In this document: piece by piece, positions 13,523 to 16,613 of the stretch
How positions within the stretch are numbered: the first letter of the stretch is position 1
Layout: every line of letters begins with the position of its first letter
Assembly: GCA_035472475.1 (NCBI GenBank)
Contig: DATIPA010000173.1
Location: 1 to 16,613 of the forward strand
Length of the DNA: 16,613 bases
Direction: 5' to 3'
DNA from: JAFAXD01 sp035472475
GTDB lineage: Bacteria; Pseudomonadota; Alphaproteobacteria; Rhizobiales; Xanthobacteraceae
Notes under the pieces: generated by a model
The model's input: only the letters and a program-made list of their open reading frames with translations
The model's database searches: none
What the model was told of the DNA's origin: nothing
Position numbers and translations under genes: made by a program

Positions 13523-13783
13523 TTATTTTCGCCGTCCGCTCTGTTCCTGATCGCTCAACCAATCGGACAGTGACACGCCTCTGGCCGTTTTTTTCTTGCC
13601 TTTCTGACGCGGCGCTGACGATCGCGCGATGGGGGCCTGCTTGGCGACGGGCGGGTTCGCGGCTTCTTGCGCCAGGCGCAGCGCCCGCAGCCGCGCCATC
13701 TTTTCGCGCACGGCCTGCGCCTCGGCGGCCTGCGGCGATAGCTCCTTTGCGCCCGGGCGTTTCTCGTTCGGATTGTCCGGCAT
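13523..13783 (-). CDS. Small basic protein of unknown function (86 aa)
   Basis: This frame begins at ATG 13783 with CGGGGGA seven bases upstream. The product MPDNPNEKRPGAKELSPQ... has a charged helical middle (about 18-42, with many Ala, Arg and Glu) and a Lys/Arg-rich patch RQKGKKKTAR, and ends in DWLSDQEQSGRRK. It has no signal peptide, membrane segment or enzyme motif. Its 41-base distance to the BrnA-like gene on the same strand suggests a shared transcript. It does not resemble the BrnT toxin, which has a compact RelE-like fold and a recognisable FEWDE-like start. I do not recognise the family. Good ribosome binding and clean operon placement are the main evidence that it is real. Confidence 0.65.
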   Translation of the reverse strand: MPDNPNEKRPGAKELSPQAAEAQAVREKMARLRALRLAQEAANPPVAKQAPIARSSAPRQKGKKKTARGVSLSDWLSDQEQSGRRK

Positions 13784-13824
13784 CGATCAGTCCCCCGTTA
13801 TGTCGCGTGTTTTGCGATCTGCTT

Positions 13825-14067
13825 TTAGAGTCCGGCCGCCTTGCGCAGCGCGTCGTTGATGCGGTCCTGCCAGCCAGGACCGTCCGCCTGAAAGTGGTCG
13901 AGCACGTCGCGATCGAGGCGCAGCGAGACCTGCTCCTTGGCGTTCGGCAGCGACGGCGGCTTTGGCGGAATCGCTTCAGGCGGCTTGGTGGTCGCCGCCT
14001 TGAACGCCGCTTCGGCCGCAAGCCGTGGATCGTTTGGCCTCCTTGAACGCGTCCGGTCGTTGTTCAT
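13825..14067 (-). CDS. BrnA/DUF4415 antitoxin-like protein without a BrnT partner
   Basis: This is an 80-aa protein from ATG 14067 with a perfect AGGAGG (14078-14073) five bases upstream. The C-terminal half, KEQVSLRLDRDVLDHFQADG then GWQDRINDALRKAAG (about 43-79), is the ribbon-helix-helix domain of BrnA antitoxins. The N-terminal half is basic and proline-rich (PPEAIPPKPP). Known role of BrnA: binds and neutralises the RNase toxin BrnT and represses the brnTA operon. Here no brnT-like frame lies upstream or downstream; instead the ABC-F gene ends 13 bases before it. It is therefore an orphan and may act as a stand-alone DNA-binding protein, or pair with the unknown 86-aa protein that follows. 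Strong family match for the domain; function inferred. Confidence 0.85.
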   Translation of the reverse strand: MNNDRTRSRRPNDPRLAAEAAFKAATTKPPEAIPPKPPSLPNAKEQVSLRLDRDVLDHFQADGPGWQDRINDALRKAAGL

Positions 14068-14080
14068 CGGATCCTCCTGT

Positions 14081-15742
14081 TCAGGCGCGCCGCGCCAGTT
14101 CCTTCTGGCGGCGGCGCTCGGCTTTGCGGGCCGAGACCGTCATGCGCTCCGGCTCTTGCGCCGGCGCGCTACCCCCACTCTTGGCACGATCGAGCACATA
14201 GCGCGCGTACTCGTCCATGTCGCCGTCGAACGGCTTCACATGCCCGTCGGCGACGAGCCAGAGCCGGTCGGCGACAAGCTCCATCAGGGCGCGGTCGTGG
14301 GTCACAAGTATGACGGCGCCGTCGTAGTGGTTGAGCGCCTCGAGAAGCGCGCGCCGGCTGTCGATGTCGAGATGGTTGGTCGGCTCGTCAAGGATGAGGA
14401 GGTGCGGCGCCTCCATGGCAATCAGGTTCAGCAGGAGCCGGGCGCGCTCGCCGCCGGAGAGATCGGCGACGGTCGTCTCCTGCTTCTCGAACCCAAGCCC
14501 GAATTGCGCAAGCCGGGAACGGCGCGAGGACTCGCTGTCGTCCGGCCGCAGCCGGCGGATGATCACCAGCGGCGTATCGGCCGGATCGAGCGCTTCGATC
14601 TGATGCTGATGGAACCAGCCGACCCGCAGGCGGCTGTCGCTCTGCATGCGTCCGGCCAGCAGCGGCAGCGCGCCGGCGATCATCTTGGCGAATGTCGATT
14701 TGCCGGAGCCGTTGACACCGAGAAGCCCGATGCGGTCGTCCACATCGAGTCGCAGGTTCATGTTGCGCAGGATCGGCTTGCCGTCGTAACCGACGGCCGC
14801 GCCGTGCAGTTGCAGTAGCGGCGGCGCCAGCGGACGCGGCGGCGAGGGCAGGGTGAAGGGCGAGACGTGCTCCTCCACCACCGCGGCGATCGGCGGGAGC
14901 TTGGCGAGGCGCTTGATGCGCGACTGTGCCTGCGCGGCCTTGCTGGCCTTGGCCCGGAAGCGGTCGATGAACGATTGCAGATGCGCGCGCTCGGCCTCCT
15001 GCTTGGTGCGCGTTGCCGTCTGCAGGCGCTCCTTCTCCGACAGCCGCCGCTCGAAATCGTCGAACCCGCCGGTGTAGAGGTCGAGCTTGCCGTTGCGCAG
15101 ATGCAGGATTGAATCGACCGAATTGTTCAGGAGCTCGCGGTCGTGGCTGATGATCAGCGCGGTCGCTGGATATTTCTTCAGGCGCGCTTCGAGCCATAGC
15201 GCGCCCTCGAGGTCGAGGTAGTTGGTAGGCTCGTCGAGCAGCAGCAGGTCCGGGCGCGCGAACAAAGCGGCCGCGAGTGCCACCCGCATGCGCCAACCGC
15301 CGGAGAACTCGGCCATCGGACGCGCCAGGTCGGCGGTGGAAAATCCGAGCCCGTTGAGGATCTCACTCGCGCGCGCCGGTGCACCGTCGGCGTCGATCTC
15401 GATCAGCCGCGCGTAGATCTCGCCCATCTGCTCGGGCTCGGCGGTCTCGAGCGCCGCGTTGAGGCGCTCGCGCTCGGCGTCGGCGGCGAGCACGGTGTCG
15501 AGCAGGCTGACCGGCGTTGCCGGGTGTTCCTGATCGACCGAACCGATGCGGGCCGCCTTGGGGAGCGAAATGTCGCCGCCGTCAGGTGCGTGATGCCCTT
15601 GGATGAGTTTCAACAGCGTGGTCTTGCCGACCCCGTTGCGGCCGACGACCCCAACCTTGGCGCCGACCGGCAGCGTGACGGTGGCCTGGTCGAAGAAACG
15701 GCGTCCCCACGCATTGAAGACAAGATTTTCGATTTGCAACAT
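14081..15742 (-). CDS. ABC-F family ATPase (tandem ATP-binding cassettes, no membrane domain)
   Basis: This is a 553-aa protein from ATG 15742 (MLQIENLVFNAWG); an in-frame ATG 90 bases upstream adds a non-family leader. Cassette 1 has Walker A GRNGVGKTT (34-42), signature FSGGW (146-150), and Walker B LLLLDEPTNYLDLEG (166-180). A charged linker (about 228-285) joins it to cassette 2, which has GVNGSGKST (342-350), LSGGERARL, and LLILDEPTNHLD. Each cassette keeps the Glu after Walker B. No transmembrane segments are present, as expected of ABC-F proteins, which act on ribosomes (EttA, Uup, YheS types). The subfamily appears closest to YheS/Uup-like proteins, but is not certain. The start has a poor ribosome-binding site. 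It is the first gene of a transcript with the BrnA-like and 86-aa genes. Confidence 0.92.
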   Translation of the reverse strand: MLQIENLVFNAWGRRFFDQATVTLPVGAKVGVVGRNGVGKTTLLKLIQGHHAPDGGDISLPKAARIGSVDQEHPATPVSLLDTVLAADAERERLNAALETAEPEQMGEIYARLIEIDADGAPARASEILNGLGFSTADLARPMAEFSGGWRMRVALAAALFARPDLLLLDEPTNYLDLEGALWLEARLKKYPATALIISHDRELLNNSVDSILHLRNGKLDLYTGGFDDFERRLSEKERLQTATRTKQEAERAHLQSFIDRFRAKASKAAQAQSRIKRLAKLPPIAAVVEEHVSPFTLPSPPRPLAPPLLQLHGAAVGYDGKPILRNMNLRLDVDDRIGLLGVNGSGKSTFAKMIAGALPLLAGRMQSDSRLRVGWFHQHQIEALDPADTPLVIIRRLRPDDSESSRRSRLAQFGLGFEKQETTVADLSGGERARLLLNLIAMEAPHLLILDEPTNHLDIDSRRALLEALNHYDGAVILVTHDRALMELVADRLWLVADGHVKPFDGDMDEYARYVLDRAKSGGSAPAQEPERMTVSARKAERRRQKELARRA

Positions 15743-15871
15743 GGAGATAGGGGCCGGACGACTCGCAGGCGGGGTGAAAGGTGGGCGCTTCTTAGCACTG
15801 AATATTGCGCCGCAGCAATGCACACCAGCCACGCGCGGGCATCACGGCGACGATGTGTCTGAAGAAGTCGC

Positions 15872-16613
15872 TTAAATCACGCTCGCCGCCCGCAACTTGG
15901 CCTGCTCGGCTTCGCCGTAGCCGAGTTCGGCCAGGATCTCGGCGGTGTGCTGGCCGAGCCCCGGCGGGGGCGTGTCGACGCGCGGGCCGCCGGCGGCAAA
16001 TCCGAACGCCGCGACCGGTACCGTGAACGCGCCCTCCACGTCGGTTGCGCCCGCGTGGCGATGGCGCACGCCGCGGGATTCCAGATGCGGATCCTCCAGC
16101 GCCTCACCCATGGTGCGTACGCGCGCCGCCGGCACGTGGCCGGACTGGAAGTAGTCTTCCCATTCCGCCGCGCTGCGCGCCATCAGGAGCTCGGCGATCA
16201 GCGCGGTCTCTGCCTCGCGCGCGCGTTCGCGCGCCTCGGCGTTCGGCTGGATCAGATCAGGGCGTCCGAGCGCGCGCCAGAATCGCCGGTACTGGCGCAT
16301 GTTGCTCGCGCCCAGCATCAGCAGACCGTCGCGCGTCGCATAGCAGCTCGCGCTCGCCTGCTCGTTGGTGTTGCCGTTCGGTTTGGGGTGCTGGCCGTTG
16401 CGCAGATAACCCGTCAAGTGCGAGCCCATCAGGATCATGGCGACGTCGAGCATGGCGAGGTCGATGTACTGGCCCTGGCCGGTGCGCAAGCGCTGAAAGA
16501 GCGCGGCCGAGATGGCGAAGGCGCCCATCGTCCCCGTCGCGTAGTCGACCATGGGCGCGCCGGCCTTGATCGGTCCGCTGGTCTCGGTGCCCGTCGACGC
16601 CGTGATGCCGGAG
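15872..16613 (-). CDS. CaiB/BaiF family III CoA-transferase (5' end cut by window edge)
   Basis: The stop is at 15872-15874, and the frame stays open to the right edge, so about 246 C-terminal residues are seen. The visible protein begins SGITASTGTETSGP, IKAGAPMVDYATG, a family III hallmark that lies well inside the usual 380-410 aa enzyme; the ATG at 16552 inside it is not the true start. GQYIDLAMLDVAM carries the Asp that aligns with catalytic Asp169 of formyl-CoA transferase. SCYATRDGLLMLGAS and DPHLESRG further on are also typical. Known reaction: CoA transfer between carboxylic acids through a covalent aspartyl anhydride. Partners and substrate are unknown. The gap to the ABC-F gene is 129 bases, with no clear promoter. 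It could contribute to acid activation, but adjacency is weak evidence. Confidence 0.9.
   Translation of the reverse strand, partial: SGITASTGTETSGPIKAGAPMVDYATGTMGAFAISAALFQRLRTGQGQYIDLAMLDVAMILMGSHLTGYLRNGQHPKPNGNTNEQASASCYATRDGLLMLGASNMRQYRRFWRALGRPDLIQPNAEARERAREAETALIAELLMARSAAEWEDYFQSGHVPAARVRTMGEALEDPHLESRGVRHRHAGATDVEGAFTVPVAAFGFAAGGPRVDTPPPGLGQHTAEILAELGYGEAEQAKLRAASVI

Noticed and set aside
13523..13783. 86-aa protein as the BrnT toxin partner of the BrnA-like protein
   Set aside because: It is basic and apparently largely disordered or helical, lacks BrnT-like motifs, and lies after rather than before the antitoxin gene.
1..16613. tRNA, rRNA, CRISPR arrays, insertion sequences, phage genes
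   Set aside because: No conserved RNA-gene signatures, regularly spaced repeats, transposase or integrase motifs were found on either strand by reading.

Overview
The window is GC-rich, densely coding bacterial DNA. Codon use, many strong GGAGG-type ribosome-binding sites and the mix of families suggest an alphaproteobacterium of the order Hyphomicrobiales (Bradyrhizobium- or Xanthobacteraceae-like). This is an inference from style and families, not a database match. I see no rRNA, tRNA, CRISPR array, transposase, phage gene or replication origin.

Layout. Bases 1-699 (minus) hold a YafK-type L,D-transpeptidase lipoprotein cut by the left edge, divergent from a SAM methyltransferase (909-1685). 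Next come two operons facing each other: a luciferase-like flavin monooxygenase plus a beta-keto acid cleavage enzyme (BKACE; 1780-3812, plus), and a DhbE/EntE-like aryl-acid ligase plus a TIM-barrel amidohydrolase (6323-3813, minus). Their stop codons abut exactly. An M20 deacylase of ArgE type (6508-7665, minus) follows. A 348-base non-coding stretch rich in small palindromes then leads to a cytidine/guanine-deaminase-fold enzyme (8014-8466). A TetR regulator and a 4-hydroxybenzoyl-CoA-type thioesterase (9647-8475, minus) are divergent from a MetE/UROD-like zinc protein plus an SDR (9835-11661, plus). A class A FAD monooxygenase (12876-11749, minus) is divergent from a small cupin (12989-13477, plus). 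The right end carries an ABC-F ATPase, an orphan BrnA/DUF4415 antitoxin-like protein and a basic 86-aa protein (15742-13523, minus), then the C-terminal part of a CaiB/BaiF family III CoA-transferase cut by the right edge.

How the genes may work together. From about 1.7 to 13.5 kb the window looks like an accessory catabolic locus for an aromatic acid or similar carbon source. It encodes acid activation (ligase), CoA-ester hydrolysis (thioesterase), two flavin monooxygenases, an alcohol/ketone SDR, a beta-keto acid cleavage enzyme, hydrolases and a cupin. The substrate is not known and the order of steps is inference. The most interesting non-coding signal is an operator-like inverted repeat, TTTTCGA-N6-TCGAAAA. 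It is perfect in the thioesterase-tetR / MetE-like-SDR divergent region, and related copies lie upstream of the flavin monooxygenase-BKACE operon and the ligase-amidohydrolase operon, always in the orientation of the downstream gene. This suggests one TetR-controlled regulon covering three transcription units.
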